Source of the DNA: Planctomycetaceae bacterium
Lineage (GTDB): Bacteria; Planctomycetota; Planctomycetia; Pirellulales; Pirellulaceae
NCBI GenBank assembly: GCA_002862205.1
Contig: PKCN01000287.1
Location: 1-34,651 of the forward strand
Reading direction: 5' to 3'
DNA: 34,651 nucleotides
Part shown: piece by piece, positions 8,405-16,877 of the stretch
How positions within the stretch are numbered: the stretch's first letter is position 1
Layout: each line of letters starts with the position of its first letter
Made by a program: the position numbers and the translations under genes
Notes under the pieces: model-generated
Database searches by the model: none
Told to the model about the DNA's origin: nothing
What the model saw: the letters and a program-made list of their open reading frames with translations, nothing else

Positions 8405-8638
8405 ATGTTAAGTCCCGCCGCCCGGTTTGCTTTCACTCTGCTTGAACTCGTGGAGATCATTGCCATCATTGGCGTGGCACTTGGGTTCAATCGCACTTGG
8501 GTTCAATCCTGGCAGGGTGGTGGGCAGTGTCAGGTTCCCTCAGACAGCGATGCGACGACCCGTGACTTCGCTTTGTTGCGCAGCTGCGAAAATGGAGGCT
8601 GCCCGGTAAGCATCGTTCAAGTCACTCATGTTACGTAG
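8405..8638 (+). pseudogene. probable prepilin/DUF1559-like N-terminal relic
   Basis: The start encodes MLSPAARFAFTLLELVEIIAIIGVALGF, which matches the type IV prepilin-like N terminus of planctomycete DUF1559 proteins (cleavage site then FTLxE and a hydrophobic helix). After about 25 codons similarity stops: a perfect 16-bp duplication (8477-8508) follows, then the frame runs into the 3' end of the convergent oxidoreductase gene. Full DUF1559 proteins are about 300 aa. I read it as a truncated, decaying copy; a very short real pseudopilin is the alternative. Confidence 0.5.
8477..8508. repeat. 16-bp perfect tandem duplication
   Basis: GCACTTGGGTTCAATC occurs twice head to tail, inside the pilin-like relic at the point where similarity to the pilin N terminus is lost. 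Confidence 0.95.
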
Positions 8639-9526
8639 CAGACTGGTGACAGAGCGGTGAAATTGTGTCAGCAGTTGTTCACCCACGGGCAATTCGGTCT
8701 CCAGAGACTCCAGATGGCGTCCAGCGTCATCGAACCAGACCAAATTGGATGGCAGGTCAACGAAGGCAACGCCTCGTTCACAGCAGATTTGCATGGCTGA
8801 TGGTGGCCGGAACCCAATCGCTTCCTGCCACGATGGCTGAATGTAGTTGCCGCTGCTGATTTGTGCTGTGACTGCGGGCAGTTTCTCTGTGGCAGCGAAG
8901 TCGAGGCTTAACGCACGATATCCCGAGGTCGGGTTGATTTGGTGGCAAGTCGAGGTGACATGGACGGGTTCACGATTGACCACATAGCGACACCAGTCGA
9001 TCAATTCAATGAATTCGGAACGAACATGTTTGGTTTGAGGTCGACCCTCTTCGGGGGCCGCCGGGGTGCGGTGATGACAGAAAACCAATTGTGGGGCACC
9101 GAGTCGCGTCGCAATCAGTTCACGCAGCCGCAGAGTTGCCGGAGCGAAGCGTCGCGGAAACTCGGCCATGAAGGCAACGCCGGATTCTTCGATCGTGTCG
9201 CGAACGTGCTGGTCTTTTTCTGGATCGAAGTCGAGGTTGCCCGCCCAATAAATGGCTTTTCCAGCCTCCGAGGCCGCCAGAATCGGCAGCCATCCCAACC
9301 AACTGCCTTGTAGAACCATGACTGCATCAATGTCGCAGCGAGACACCAGAGTGCGATAACCGTCCACCGCATCGGCTTGAAATTCGCTGGCTGAGTTTTC
9401 TGCCAGTTTAGCCACGGGGCTGAATACAGCTCGTACATCGAACCGATCGTGCAGCACGCGGAGTGCGGGGCGGTGCCTTGTCTGCCAACCGTCACCTAAG
9501 CCGATAAGTCCGATCCGCAGTTTCAT
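8540..9526 (-). CDS. divergent Gfo/Idh/MocA-family oxidoreductase-like protein
   Basis: I place the start at the ATG at 9526 (MKLRIGLIGLGDGW), where the Rossmann fold begins; in-frame codons upstream do not resemble the family. The N-terminal domain has the nucleotide-binding loop GLIGLGDGWQTRHRPAL, and RCDIDAVMVLQGSWLGWLPILAASEAGKAIYWAG follows the family's beta-alpha pattern. However the usual Glu-Lys-Pro motif after that strand is replaced by AGNLDF (about residues 95-100), and the downstream Asp..His motif is not visible (SEFIELIDWCRYV). Family members normally use NAD(P) to oxidise or reduce sugars and related compounds; here catalysis is doubtful. 328 aa, no signal peptide, so cytoplasmic. 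No obvious operon partner. Confidence 0.82.
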   Translation of the reverse strand: MKLRIGLIGLGDGWQTRHRPALRVLHDRFDVRAVFSPVAKLAENSASEFQADAVDGYRTLVSRCDIDAVMVLQGSWLGWLPILAASEAGKAIYWAGNLDFDPEKDQHVRDTIEESGVAFMAEFPRRFAPATLRLRELIATRLGAPQLVFCHHRTPAAPEEGRPQTKHVRSEFIELIDWCRYVVNREPVHVTSTCHQINPTSGYRALSLDFAATEKLPAVTAQISSGNYIQPSWQEAIGFRPPSAMQICCERGVAFVDLPSNLVWFDDAGRHLESLETELPVGEQLLTQFHRSVTSLLRNMSDLNDAYRAASIFAAAQQSEVTGRRIAV

Positions 9527-10183
9527 AAAGACGTTGGCAAAGAGATTGTGGAAAACAGCGACAGGTTGTTCACAAAGATTTCGTCGGTTCAGGCCATCTT
9601 CTTCGCCCACTTCCTAAAATCCATGGCCTCATTGGATCCTCGCAGTGTCAGGCTGGTTCGGATTCCCGAAGTCCCTGATCCACAACAGTTTAGCTGCTCG
9701 GCGATGGGTTGGGACTATTGGCAATGGAACTTTTTAAAACCAGCTGGCCATGCCAGATCGTCTCGTTGCGTGCATTCCTCCACTTGTCCCCACCTGTGCC
9801 GTCCTTATACTCCCGCCAGCTTTCCCAGTTTACTTCGTTGTAATGCATGCAATTGAGTGCTTTCAAGCGACCTGGGAAGGCGTGCCATCTTTCATTTCAG
9901 CGTCGCGGGGATGAAGGGGGATGAAGGGGGATGAAGGGGGATAAGGAGCTGCGGTTTCGTTTCAGGGCCACAAGGAGACCCAAAGACGGGTCTGACCATT
10001 TGACTTTGTGGGACCGAACGCTGCGGTTCGAATTAGTGGGCGACAAAGAGGAGTTTGTCAGTTTCAGCGCGATCATGAGTTGTGGACCAACGCTGGCGTT
10101 TTCGTGTTGGAGCCGGAGCAGGTTTGATTGGTAAGTGGCTGATCTCGTGCTGATGCTAAACCTTTACATTGATGGAGCTATAG
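9527..10183. other. 657-bp intergenic region
   Basis: No supported gene. It holds a 10-bp tandem repeat (9911-9940) and one promoter-like pair, TTGTCC at 9784 and TATACT at 9806 with a 16-bp spacer, which could serve the thioredoxin-like gene but lies about 370 bp upstream. Open frames here have no signal, motif or plausible composition. Confidence 0.5.
9911..9946. repeat. 10-bp tandem array x3 plus partial
   Basis: Three units ATGAAGGGGG at 9911-9940 followed by the partial unit ATAAGG; preceded by a GGGG run at 9907. Confidence 0.9.
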
Positions 10184-10591
10184 ATGTTTTCGTTGCTACT
10201 TGCCGTTGCTTTGAGCACTCTGCCTGGAGATCAACAGCTGCAAAAAAGTTACTCAAAGGCCTACACAGAGTCTCTCGCTGAGAAAAAACCACTCTTAGTG
10301 GTGGTGGGTGCACCCTGGTGCCCAGCCTGTCAGGTGTTGAAGGAAAGTACTCTCAAACCGATGGCCAAGACTGGAGAATTGGATGATGTCAGCTTTGTGG
10401 TCATCAACCGTGATGAAAACCCCGCGCTTGCTGCCAAGCTGACTCAGGGTGAGAAGACGATTCCACAGATCATTTTGTACACACGGGGCGAGAACGGCTG
10501 GCAAAGACGGAAATTGCGTGGATTCCAGTCGAAACAGCCCATTCGGTCACTGATTCAGAAAGCATTGGTTCAGACCAGCAAGATCTTTTAG
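10184..10591 (+). CDS. exported thioredoxin-like protein
   Basis: The 135-aa product begins with a hydrophobic signal segment (MFSLLLAVALSTL) and carries a thioredoxin fold: KKPLLVVVGAPWCPACQVLKE with the redox pair Cys46-Pro-Ala-Cys49, and the conserved cis-proline region KTIPQIILY. CPAC differs from the CGPC of cytosolic thioredoxin, which is common in periplasmic members. It would reduce, or isomerise, disulfides or transfer electrons outside the cytoplasm. A GGAG sits upstream of the ATG (near 10174), a fair ribosome site. It precedes murB but with a 356-bp gap, so co-transcription is not evident. Confidence 0.85.
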   Translation: MFSLLLAVALSTLPGDQQLQKSYSKAYTESLAEKKPLLVVVGAPWCPACQVLKESTLKPMAKTGELDDVSFVVINRDENPALAAKLTQGEKTIPQIILYTRGENGWQRRKLRGFQSKQPIRSLIQKALVQTSKIF

Positions 10592-10947
10592 AGACTCGCG
10601 TGGCTTGCACTCGGGAGCCTCAAGGTCGGGTCTGGCTGTCACTGCGAGTTGTTTTTGTAGCTGCGTTGGGTGGGGCGAACCTGGGGTATTTTCCCGCAAT
10701 TGGGCGACCACGTCTGCCTTCGGTGCCGGAGAATGGAGAATCCAGAAGATGGGGCTCGGACCTCTGGCCGATCTGCCTTTGCCGGTCCGTTGCCCGCTGG
10801 CAAATGCTGCTGCTGCATCGATTTTTCAAGAGGACTCCTGACGCATTTTTTGCATTGATCCGTTATCCTGCTGCGTGTCGTTGTCTATCGTGGCCAAAAT
10901 GGCCGCAGCGACTCATTCGAGCACCCAAATGTAGAGACTTCTTCAGC
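10592..10947. other. 356-bp intergenic region upstream of murB
   Basis: The murB frame is open through most of this stretch, but the translated sequence has no family similarity and is rich in Arg, Trp and Cys. I see no terminator, RNA gene or convincing promoter. Confidence 0.55.
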
Positions 10948-11826
10948 ATGGATTTTCCGGACGATCTGATGCACCTGATACGGACTGACGAGCCATTAGG
11001 GCCGTTGGCGTGGTTGGGAATTGGTGGTCCTGCGAGGTTCTTTGCGGAGCCGATGGATGCAGCTGATGTGCAGCGTCTGGTGGCAGCGGCGCAGGATCAG
11101 GGCTTGTCTGTTCGCATTCTTGGCAGCGGTAGCAACATTCTGGTGCGTGAGGCAGGCGTGAACGGTTTGGTCATTTCGTTGGCTGGTGCGATGAGCAGCG
11201 AAATTGCGATTGACGGTACCAAAATGACGGTCGGTGCAGGCGCTAAACTCTCGCATGCTGTGATCAAGTCGGTGGGAGCGGGATTGGGTGGGTTGGAGCA
11301 TCTGGTCGGAATTCCTGGCACGGTTGGCGGTGCCGTTGTCGGAAATGCCTCGGCGGGAGGACGCGATCTAGGTTCGGTGGTGAGTTCGGTGACGGTCGTC
11401 GAGAAGGATGCCAGCATCAGGACCATGACGCAGCAAGAGGTCGGTTTTTCTCACCGAAAAACATCGCTCGTCGGACTCGCCGTTCTCGATGCGACTTTTC
11501 AATTGGAGACTCGTGAGGTGCTGGCGCTCACCAAGAGAATGCAAAAACTGTGGATCAGCCGGAATTCTGCTCGGCCCACGGAAGAACCAAGGATTGCGAT
11601 GCCTTTTGTTGATCCTGATGGAATGCCAGCAAAAGATTTGTTGCAAACGGTCGGGCTCGCTGGACTCACCGAGGGCGAAGTGGCACTGGATAGTCAGCAC
11701 CCACATTTCATGGTTGCTCGCTCTGGGGCGACAAGTGAACAATGTCTCAGGCTCATTGAACGGGTCAGAGAGCAGGTTTTATTGCAAACCGGGATCGACT
11801 TGCAGTTGAATCTACAGATTTGGTAG
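10948..11826 (+). CDS. murB: MurB-family UDP-N-acetylenolpyruvoylglucosamine reductase homologue
   Basis: Starting at ATG 10948 gives 292 aa, normal for short type II MurB. The FAD-binding domain is clear: LAWLGIGGPARFFAEP, LGSGSNILVREAG (59-70) and GIPGTVGGAVVGNASAGG (121-138). The C-terminal domain aligns by eye too (KDLLQTVGLAGLTEG, DSQHPHFMVARSGATS). MurB reduces UDP-GlcNAc-enolpyruvate to UDP-MurNAc with NADPH, a cytoplasmic peptidoglycan step. Oddities: the expected GSxFKNP motif carrying the proton-donor Ser reads AMPFVDP (217-223), the C-terminal catalytic Glu position looks like Asn288, and YRxS reads HRKT (169-172). Either the enzyme has rearranged its active site or it is a non-canonical paralogue. 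It precedes an ftsQ-like gene by about 100 bp, as in division/cell-wall clusters. Confidence 0.85.
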   Translation: MDFPDDLMHLIRTDEPLGPLAWLGIGGPARFFAEPMDAADVQRLVAAAQDQGLSVRILGSGSNILVREAGVNGLVISLAGAMSSEIAIDGTKMTVGAGAKLSHAVIKSVGAGLGGLEHLVGIPGTVGGAVVGNASAGGRDLGSVVSSVTVVEKDASIRTMTQQEVGFSHRKTSLVGLAVLDATFQLETREVLALTKRMQKLWISRNSARPTEEPRIAMPFVDPDGMPAKDLLQTVGLAGLTEGEVALDSQHPHFMVARSGATSEQCLRLIERVREQVLLQTGIDLQLNLQIW

Positions 11827-11931
11827 GTCTAGAGTATGTCAGTTTGCAGACTACCTGAGTCAGCAGGGTGAAGCCCTCTGCTTGGGTCAGTTGTTTCGTC
11901 CACATGGAAGTCGGGGAACACGTCAGTGGCA

Positions 11932-12795
11932 ATGCGATCGGCCAATTCCGAAGAGCAGCGACCTATGAGGCGATTGCTGGGGCGTTTGATCAAAGCTCCC
12001 GCTGCATTTGCGGTGTTGTGGCCTGTGCTGTTGATCTTGGGCGGCTACGCCGCCTGGCACCGCTGGGGAGCCGCGCATGTGGCTGGTAAGTACAGCGGCA
12101 TTGACCCCACGCTCATTCAGGTCACGGAACCACCGGCGCACGTCCGAACGAATATTGTCAAAACGGTCTATCGTGATACAGCGATGGAAGGCCTTTCGAT
12201 TTTGGATCGGCAAGCCACTGCAAAAATCGCCTCTGCCTTTTCCATGCATCCGTGGGTCCGCAAGGTGATTGGCGTTCGCAAGCTTCCCGGTGGCCAGATC
12301 GATGTCAGGCTTGAATACCGTGCCCCTGTTGCCATGGTTCATGTTTATAAGCCCAACGATCCAGAGAATCGAAGTTATTTCTTTCCTGTCGATGGCGAGG
12401 GTGTGCTGTTGCCGGGTAACGAGTTTGCGGAAGCGGAAACCAGAAACTACATCTACATTGAGGTCCCTGATGTTTACACCAGTAATGCTGTGGGAACACC
12501 TTTTGGAGATGAATCTGTGGAAGCTGCTTCAGCCCTCGCGTTTGTGCTTGCGCCTTATCGTGAGCAGACGCAAATTCGCAGTATCGGAATTCATGGTGAT
12601 CCGCGACAGACGGAAGTCGTGCAAATGGAATTGACCATGCAATCAGGAGCACGGATGACCTGGGGGAGCCCTCCGGGGAACGAGGTTCCAGGTGAGCCGA
12701 CTGTGCAGATGAAACTGAAATCACTGCTCGCGGCTGACCGCCGTCAAGACGCAGATCTGCGGGTCGCCAGCCCTGCTCAGACGTTGCAGCGTTGA
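11932..12795 (+). CDS. ftsQ: FtsQ/DivIB-like cell division membrane protein
   Basis: About 287 aa from ATG 11932 (a GTG at 11926 is an alternative). Layout: short basic cytoplasmic tail (RPMRRLLGRLIKAP), one membrane helix (AAFAVLWPVLLILGGYAAW), a POTRA-like segment with the family pattern ASAFSMHPWVRKVIGVRKLPGGQIDVRLEYRAPVAMV, then the beta domain (YFFPVDGEGVLLPG ... GARMTWGSPPGN ... VQMKLKSLL). In other bacteria FtsQ bridges early and late divisome proteins and regulates septal peptidoglycan synthesis. Its position directly after murB fits the dcw gene order, but no ftsA or ftsZ follows; planctomycetes are known to lack ftsZ. Its stop codon is the first base triplet of a 16-bp tandem array. 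Confidence 0.75.
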   Translation: MRSANSEEQRPMRRLLGRLIKAPAAFAVLWPVLLILGGYAAWHRWGAAHVAGKYSGIDPTLIQVTEPPAHVRTNIVKTVYRDTAMEGLSILDRQATAKIASAFSMHPWVRKVIGVRKLPGGQIDVRLEYRAPVAMVHVYKPNDPENRSYFFPVDGEGVLLPGNEFAEAETRNYIYIEVPDVYTSNAVGTPFGDESVEAASALAFVLAPYREQTQIRSIGIHGDPRQTEVVQMELTMQSGARMTWGSPPGNEVPGEPTVQMKLKSLLAADRRQDADLRVASPAQTLQR

Positions 12796-12910
12796 TCGTG
12801 AAAACGCCTGATCGTGAAAGCAGTTGATCGTGAAAGCAGTTGATTGTGAAAGCAGTTGATTGTGAAAGCAGTTGATTGTGAAAGCAGTTGATCGTGAAAG
12901 CAGTTGATTG
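12793..12910. repeat. 16-bp tandem array x7 starting at the ftsQ-like stop codon
   Basis: Unit TGATCGTGAAAGCAGT or TGATTGTGAAAGCAGT repeats from 12793, the stop TGA itself being the first triplet; the first unit ends ACGCC instead of GCAGT. Seven full units reach 12904, then TGATTG. Each unit has a TGA and the period shifts frame. Confidence 0.96.
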
Positions 12911-13135
12911 CCGGTCGGATCACATTCTTCACTTCCCATGCTTTTGGTGATTTGGCCTGAGGCATCGTGGCACGGCGTTTTCAGACGGCGTGTTTGCCAG
13001 CACGGGCAGCTTGTCTCCGATTTCGATTCGATGTCATCGGAAATTCATGGTAATCTGAAGCGGTCTGTCGTCGGGATCCAGCCGTACCGATGTGCCGCCA
13101 AGCAAGCCACTGCAAGCAAATCACAGGAAGTCTGT
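12796..13135. other. 340-bp intergenic region, first third repeat array
   Basis: Beyond the 16-bp array (to 12910) I see no feature except an AGGAAG ribosome site at about 13124 ahead of the DUF1501 start. The DUF1501 frame is open through it but the translation shows no family similarity. Confidence 0.55.
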
Positions 13136-14650
13136 ATGGACGATTCGTTGTTTGAATTATCGCAAATGCAAAACCGCCGCCAATTGATGGGACGCTCCGT
13201 GTTGGGGCTGGGGACGGCGGCGTTGGCTGGTTTGCTGGCGGCTGATTCGCCGCATGTCTGGGCCGACGGTGTCTCGGCTGACAAGGACCTCAATGGAGGG
13301 TTGCACCATCGGGCGACTGCCAAGCGTGTGATCTACCTGTTCATGAGTGGCGGACCGAGTCAACTTGATTTGTGGGATTACAAACCAAAGTTGACGGAGA
13401 TGTTCAATCAGCAATTGCCAGATCACGTCCGAAACGATCAGCGGATCACGGGCATGACTGCGAACCAGAAGGCTGGCTTGCCGCTTTGCCCCAGTAAGTA
13501 CAAATTCACGCGGCACGACAATAACGAGGACGGGATTTGGGTCAGTGAATTGCTGCCCCATACGGCTGGCGTGGTAGATGAACTTTGCGTGGTTCGAAGT
13601 ACCTTCACCGAGGCGATCAATCATGACCCGGCCATCACGTACATCCAGACAGGCAGCCAGATCCCCGGTCGTCCCAGTTTAGGCGCTTGGTTGAGTTATG
13701 GTTTGGGCAGCATGAATCAGGACCTGCCTCATTACGTGGTCATGCATGCCAAGACCAGTTTTCCTGAGCAGAGTCTATTCAATCGACTTTGGGGGACAGG
13801 GTTCATGCCATCAGATCATCAGGGGATTCTGATGCGCAGCCAAGGTGATCCTGTTCTGTACCTGAGTAACCCCGACGGGGTGAGTCGGGTTGATCGACGT
13901 CAGCAGTTGGATGCTTTGGAGGCCCTCAACTCAGGGCTGCATCGTGAGCTGGGAAATCCTGAAATCCTGACCCGTATCAAACAGCACGAGATGGCTTATC
14001 GCATGCAGGCCTCCGTTCCGGAATTGATGGATTTATCGGGCGAAGATAAAGGTGTCTTTGATTTGTATGGGGAAGCCGCCCGGACGCCGGGTACATTCGC
14101 GGCATGCTGTCTCAATGCTCGACGTCTGGCAGAAAGAGGTGTCCGTAATATTCAGATCTTCCACCGTGGTTGGGATGCACATGGTCGCTTGCCCGTCGAG
14201 CATGAATCCCAGTGCCGCGATGTTGATCAGGGTTGTGCTGCCTTGATCAAGGATCTCAAGCAGCGCGGGATGTTGGAGGATACGTTGGTTGTCTGGGGCG
14301 GTGAGTTCGGTCGAACCGCGTACTGCCAAGGACAGTTGACTCGTGAAAATTATGGACGTGATCATCATCCCCGCTGCTTTTCCACGTGGATGGCCGGTGG
14401 TGGCATCAAGCCCGGAATCAGCTACGGCCAAAGTGATGATTACGGATACAACATTGCCAACGCAGATGGTGATCCGTTAACGCCGAGCAAGGAAACGTGG
14501 ACGCCGGGAACCATGCATATTCATGATCTCAATGCGACCATTCTGCACTTGTTGGGGATCGACCATCGAAAACTGACCTACCGTTATCAGGGGCGTGATT
14601 TTCGCCTGACTGATGTGCACGGTCATGTCATGCACGATCTGCTGGCCTAA
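13136..14650 (+). CDS. DUF1501 family protein with Tat-like signal
   Basis: Start chosen at ATG 13136 because AGGAAG lies about 7 bp upstream and the twin-arginine stretch [24 protein letters not shown] follows. The 504-aa product has the DUF1501 pattern: [25 protein letters not shown], a middle [19 protein letters not shown] region ([22 protein letters not shown]), [61 protein letters not shown] and [32 protein letters not shown]. The fold is alkaline phosphatase/sulfatase-like and the family is very common in planctomycetes, usually next to a DUF1553 gene with cytochrome c domains. No DUF1553 partner is seen here. Function unproven; exported by inference. Its stop overlaps the convergent gene by 4 bp. 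Confidence 0.92.
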   Translation: MDDSLFELSQMQNRRQLMGRSVLGLGTAALAGLLAADSPHVWADGVSADKDLNGGLHHRATAKRVIYLFMSGGPSQLDLWDYKPKLTEMFNQQLPDHVRNDQRITGMTANQKAGLPLCPSKYKFTRHDNNEDGIWVSELLPHTAGVVDELCVVRSTFTEAINHDPAITYIQTGSQIPGRPSLGAWLSYGLGSMNQDLPHYVVMHAKTSFPEQSLFNRLWGTGFMPSDHQGILMRSQGDPVLYLSNPDGVSRVDRRQQLDALEALNSGLHRELGNPEILTRIKQHEMAYRMQASVPELMDLSGEDKGVFDLYGEAARTPGTFAACCLNARRLAERGVRNIQIFHRGWDAHGRLPVEHESQCRDVDQGCAALIKDLKQRGMLEDTLVVWGGEFGRTAYCQGQLTRENYGRDHHPRCFSTWMAGGGIKPGISYGQSDDYGYNIANADGDPLTPSKETWTPGTMHIHDLNATILHLLGIDHRKLTYRYQGRDFRLTDVHGHVMHDLLA

Positions 14651-15600
14651 CGCGATGGCGTGATCGGTGTAAAGCAGAAGGGGGCACCGCCCAGAAATTG
14701 ATCGCTCGTCAAGGTTGGGCAGACATGGCGTTCGATGTGTGAAATGATCAGTGCATTGCCCTCAAGATGGCTTACATGAGGCCATGACTTCGGGTTGTAC
14801 ATCGAATCCGTGAGGTCACGCATCAGCACGACGTTCACACCGTTGCTGCTCAGTTGGCGAAGCCCAAACGGTCTGCCCAGTACGCACATGTTCGTGTGCA
14901 CGCCGAGAAGAATCACATGCTTAAGATCCCTGTGTTCCAGGAGATTCCAAATTTCATCGCCGCGGTCACTGATGAAGTCGTTTGCCGGGTCGATGGTCAG
15001 GCCCTGATGTTGTTTCGTCCAAGGTGATCGAGGGTTCAGGCCTTTTGCTTTCAGAGCCTCGGCCCAAGCCGCATGTTCTTCGGGCGTGTCGTCTTCGCCT
15101 CCATCTGACTGATCCAGGGGATAGGTGACCTTCTCTTCGCTGGGGATCGATCGGCACCACTCATTGATGCCTTCTGGTACAACTGATTTCGGGATAGAAG
15201 CAACCCGTTGACGGGCGGGATTGTTGCCATACGCAGCCATGCAGCCGCTGGGGGCATGGATCAGAGTGACGCCTTTGGAACGCAGGTGATTGAGTACCTT
15301 CTCCATGCGAGGGACCATTTGTGCCTGACGCTGTACTGCGCGGTAGCAATGGTGTGAGTCCCACATGTCACAAATGATGACTGCTGTTTGTGACGCCTTC
15401 CACGATTCGTTCGTTGTGGCGACTCGGTAATCGCGTTCCGAATTCTCTTGTGACGCCGGGTTGGAGGGTGCCTGGTGCTGCAGGACAACTTCCAATCCGG
15501 GGGCTGGAGTGTTTTCGGCGCGTAATTCCTGTGTGCGAGTAGCGTTGGACAACACCACACAACTAGCAATGAAGACGACGATAAAAAAACGTAAGTGCAT
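14647..15600 (-). CDS. exported isochorismatase-family cysteine hydrolase
   Basis: I start at ATG 15600 because [20 protein letters not shown] is a good signal peptide; codons upstream in frame are unlike the family. The 317-aa protein has the isochorismatase fold: [13 protein letters not shown] with the catalytic Asp, and [19 protein letters not shown] with the nucleophilic Cys; the catalytic Lys probably lies in the region SPWTKQHQG. Family members hydrolyse isochorismate, nicotinamide or other amides; the protein is longer than the usual ~200 aa because of the signal and a mid-domain insertion (about [20 protein letters not shown]). A periplasmic location makes isochorismatase itself unlikely. 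The gene is downstream of tadC on the same strand with a 226-bp gap. Confidence 0.85.
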   Translation of the reverse strand: MHLRFFIVVFIASCVVLSNATRTQELRAENTPAPGLEVVLQHQAPSNPASQENSERDYRVATTNESWKASQTAVIICDMWDSHHCYRAVQRQAQMVPRMEKVLNHLRSKGVTLIHAPSGCMAAYGNNPARQRVASIPKSVVPEGINEWCRSIPSEEKVTYPLDQSDGGEDDTPEEHAAWAEALKAKGLNPRSPWTKQHQGLTIDPANDFISDRGDEIWNLLEHRDLKHVILLGVHTNMCVLGRPFGLRQLSSNGVNVVLMRDLTDSMYNPKSWPHVSHLEGNALIISHIERHVCPTLTSDQFLGGAPFCFTPITPSR

Positions 15601-15826
15601 TGCGATACCCACTTCAGAGAACTGAATGAACCTTGATTTCTGATTCATTGTAAGGGAAAGCTTGCGGTGCATTGGAACGCTGGCTTCCGCTGCTGTCGTT
15701 CCCATTGACTGATCGTCTCCTGGCAGCCAACTGCCGGGGCGCGGGAGTCCGTGGGCCATCCAGATGGCTGTGGATTGGTGTGGGCGTTCTGAGTCGCCAG
15801 CATCAGCAGGGTAGCCGAGATCGGGA

Positions 15827-16804
15827 CTATTCTGACAACAGGTTGCGGTACATGCTGATTCCGGCAGGGCCGACAAGCACGACGAAAATACCCGGGAAGA
15901 TGAACAACACCAAGGGGAAAATCATTTTGACCGCTGTTTTAGCCGCTTTCTCTTCTGCAATTTGTCGTCGTTTGATTCTCATGGAATCACTTTGGACGCG
16001 CAGGGCTGCCGCGATACTGGATCCGAACCTGTCCGCTTGAATCAGAATGGCGGTCAGTTGTTTCAGGTCATCCACTCCGCTGCGGAATCCCAGTGCCTGA
16101 AGTACTTCGCTGCGTGATTTACCGAATTGCAACTGTTGGTTTGCAATGCTGAACTCTTCTCCGATTTCCAAATGGCTTTTCAGCATTTCGTCAGAAACTT
16201 TTCGAAGTGCCTGATCCATTCCCAATCCAGCTTCAACACACACCACCATCAGGTCGAGTGCATCAGGCATACCGAGGAAGATCTTTTCTTTGCGTCGTTT
16301 AACAAGCTGATCCAGAATCAGCTTCGGGATGATGAATCCGATCACAATGCCAGCGGCGGCTTTGAGCACCAAACCCTGACTGAGTCCATCGGCGAGCATG
16401 CCGAAAACTCCACCGATTAACAGACCGGTACCAGTGAGGATCAACTGAAGACCCTTGAAGACAACGGGCGCTGATTCACGGCGGAATCCGGCGTTGACCA
16501 GTTTTTCCCGCAATTGTCCCATCGATTTTTCATCGCCACTGACTGTCTCTCCCAGGGGTTGCGTTGCTTTCTCCAGTACGGCGGCCAACGCTTCGTTCTT
16601 GCGGAAAGCCTTATCATCGGGGTCCTCATCAAGCTGTGGACCACTGCGGCGATTGCGCATCATGTCCAGTCTTGCTTCGGCTCGCGGTTTGTCTTCGCCG
16701 CTAATGCGGCCAATCACCACCCAGGCCACTGCCGTGACGGAAATGAAAATCGCGATGGAAGTGATGGTAACCGGATCAAGCATGGCAAAGATCATGGTAG
16801 ACAT
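15827..16804 (-). CDS. tadC: TadC-like pilus platform membrane protein (type II secretion F domain)
   Basis: Start taken at ATG 16804 (MSTMIFAMLDPVTITSIAIFISVTAVAWVVIG), the first residue of the N-terminal membrane helix. The 325-aa protein has the T2SF domain: FLGMPDALDLMVVCVEAGLGMDQALRKVSDEM and LTAILIQADRFGSSIAAALRVQSDSMRIKRRQIAEEKAAKTAVKMIFPLVLFIFPGIFVVLVGPA. TadC forms the inner-membrane platform with TadB in Tad (Flp) pilus assembly. It directly follows tadB on the minus strand (gap about 70 bp), making cpaF-tadB-tadC an apparent operon. Confidence 0.92.
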   Translation of the reverse strand: MSTMIFAMLDPVTITSIAIFISVTAVAWVVIGRISGEDKPRAEARLDMMRNRRSGPQLDEDPDDKAFRKNEALAAVLEKATQPLGETVSGDEKSMGQLREKLVNAGFRRESAPVVFKGLQLILTGTGLLIGGVFGMLADGLSQGLVLKAAAGIVIGFIIPKLILDQLVKRRKEKIFLGMPDALDLMVVCVEAGLGMDQALRKVSDEMLKSHLEIGEEFSIANQQLQFGKSRSEVLQALGFRSGVDDLKQLTAILIQADRFGSSIAAALRVQSDSMRIKRRQIAEEKAAKTAVKMIFPLVLFIFPGIFVVLVGPAGISMYRNLLSE

Positions 16805-16877
16805 GTCAAAAAATTCCTGATTCACCCTGCGGAGCAGCAACGGCGAGTGAGTGGGTCAATGTGTTGTTGATGCAGAA

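Noticed and set aside
8483-8510. T-arm-like GGGTTCAATCC resembling part of a tRNA
   Set aside because: The flanking bases do not pair as a T-stem, no acceptor or anticodon arm is found, and the motif is half of a 16-bp duplication.
9527-9610. Upstream start for the Gfo/Idh-like gene
   Set aside because: The 28 extra residues lack similarity; the Rossmann strand begins right after the ATG at 9526.
9784-9811. Promoter-like TTGTCC, 16 bp, TATACT
   Set aside because: A fair match but about 370 bp from the nearest gene on that strand; chance occurrence is likely, so it is mentioned only in the intergenic entry.
9548-9856. Small open frame in the gap after the oxidoreductase gene
   Set aside because: It overlaps the oxidoreductase upstream region, is rich in Ser, Cys and His without pattern, and has no ribosome site.
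10600-10947. N-terminal extension of MurB
   Set aside because: The 116 extra residues have no family similarity and an unlikely composition; the ATG at 10948 gives a normal MurB length.
12908-13135. N-terminal extension of the DUF1501 protein
   Set aside because: It begins at the end of the tandem array, lacks similarity, and would bury the twin-arginine signal; ATG 13136 has a ribosome site.
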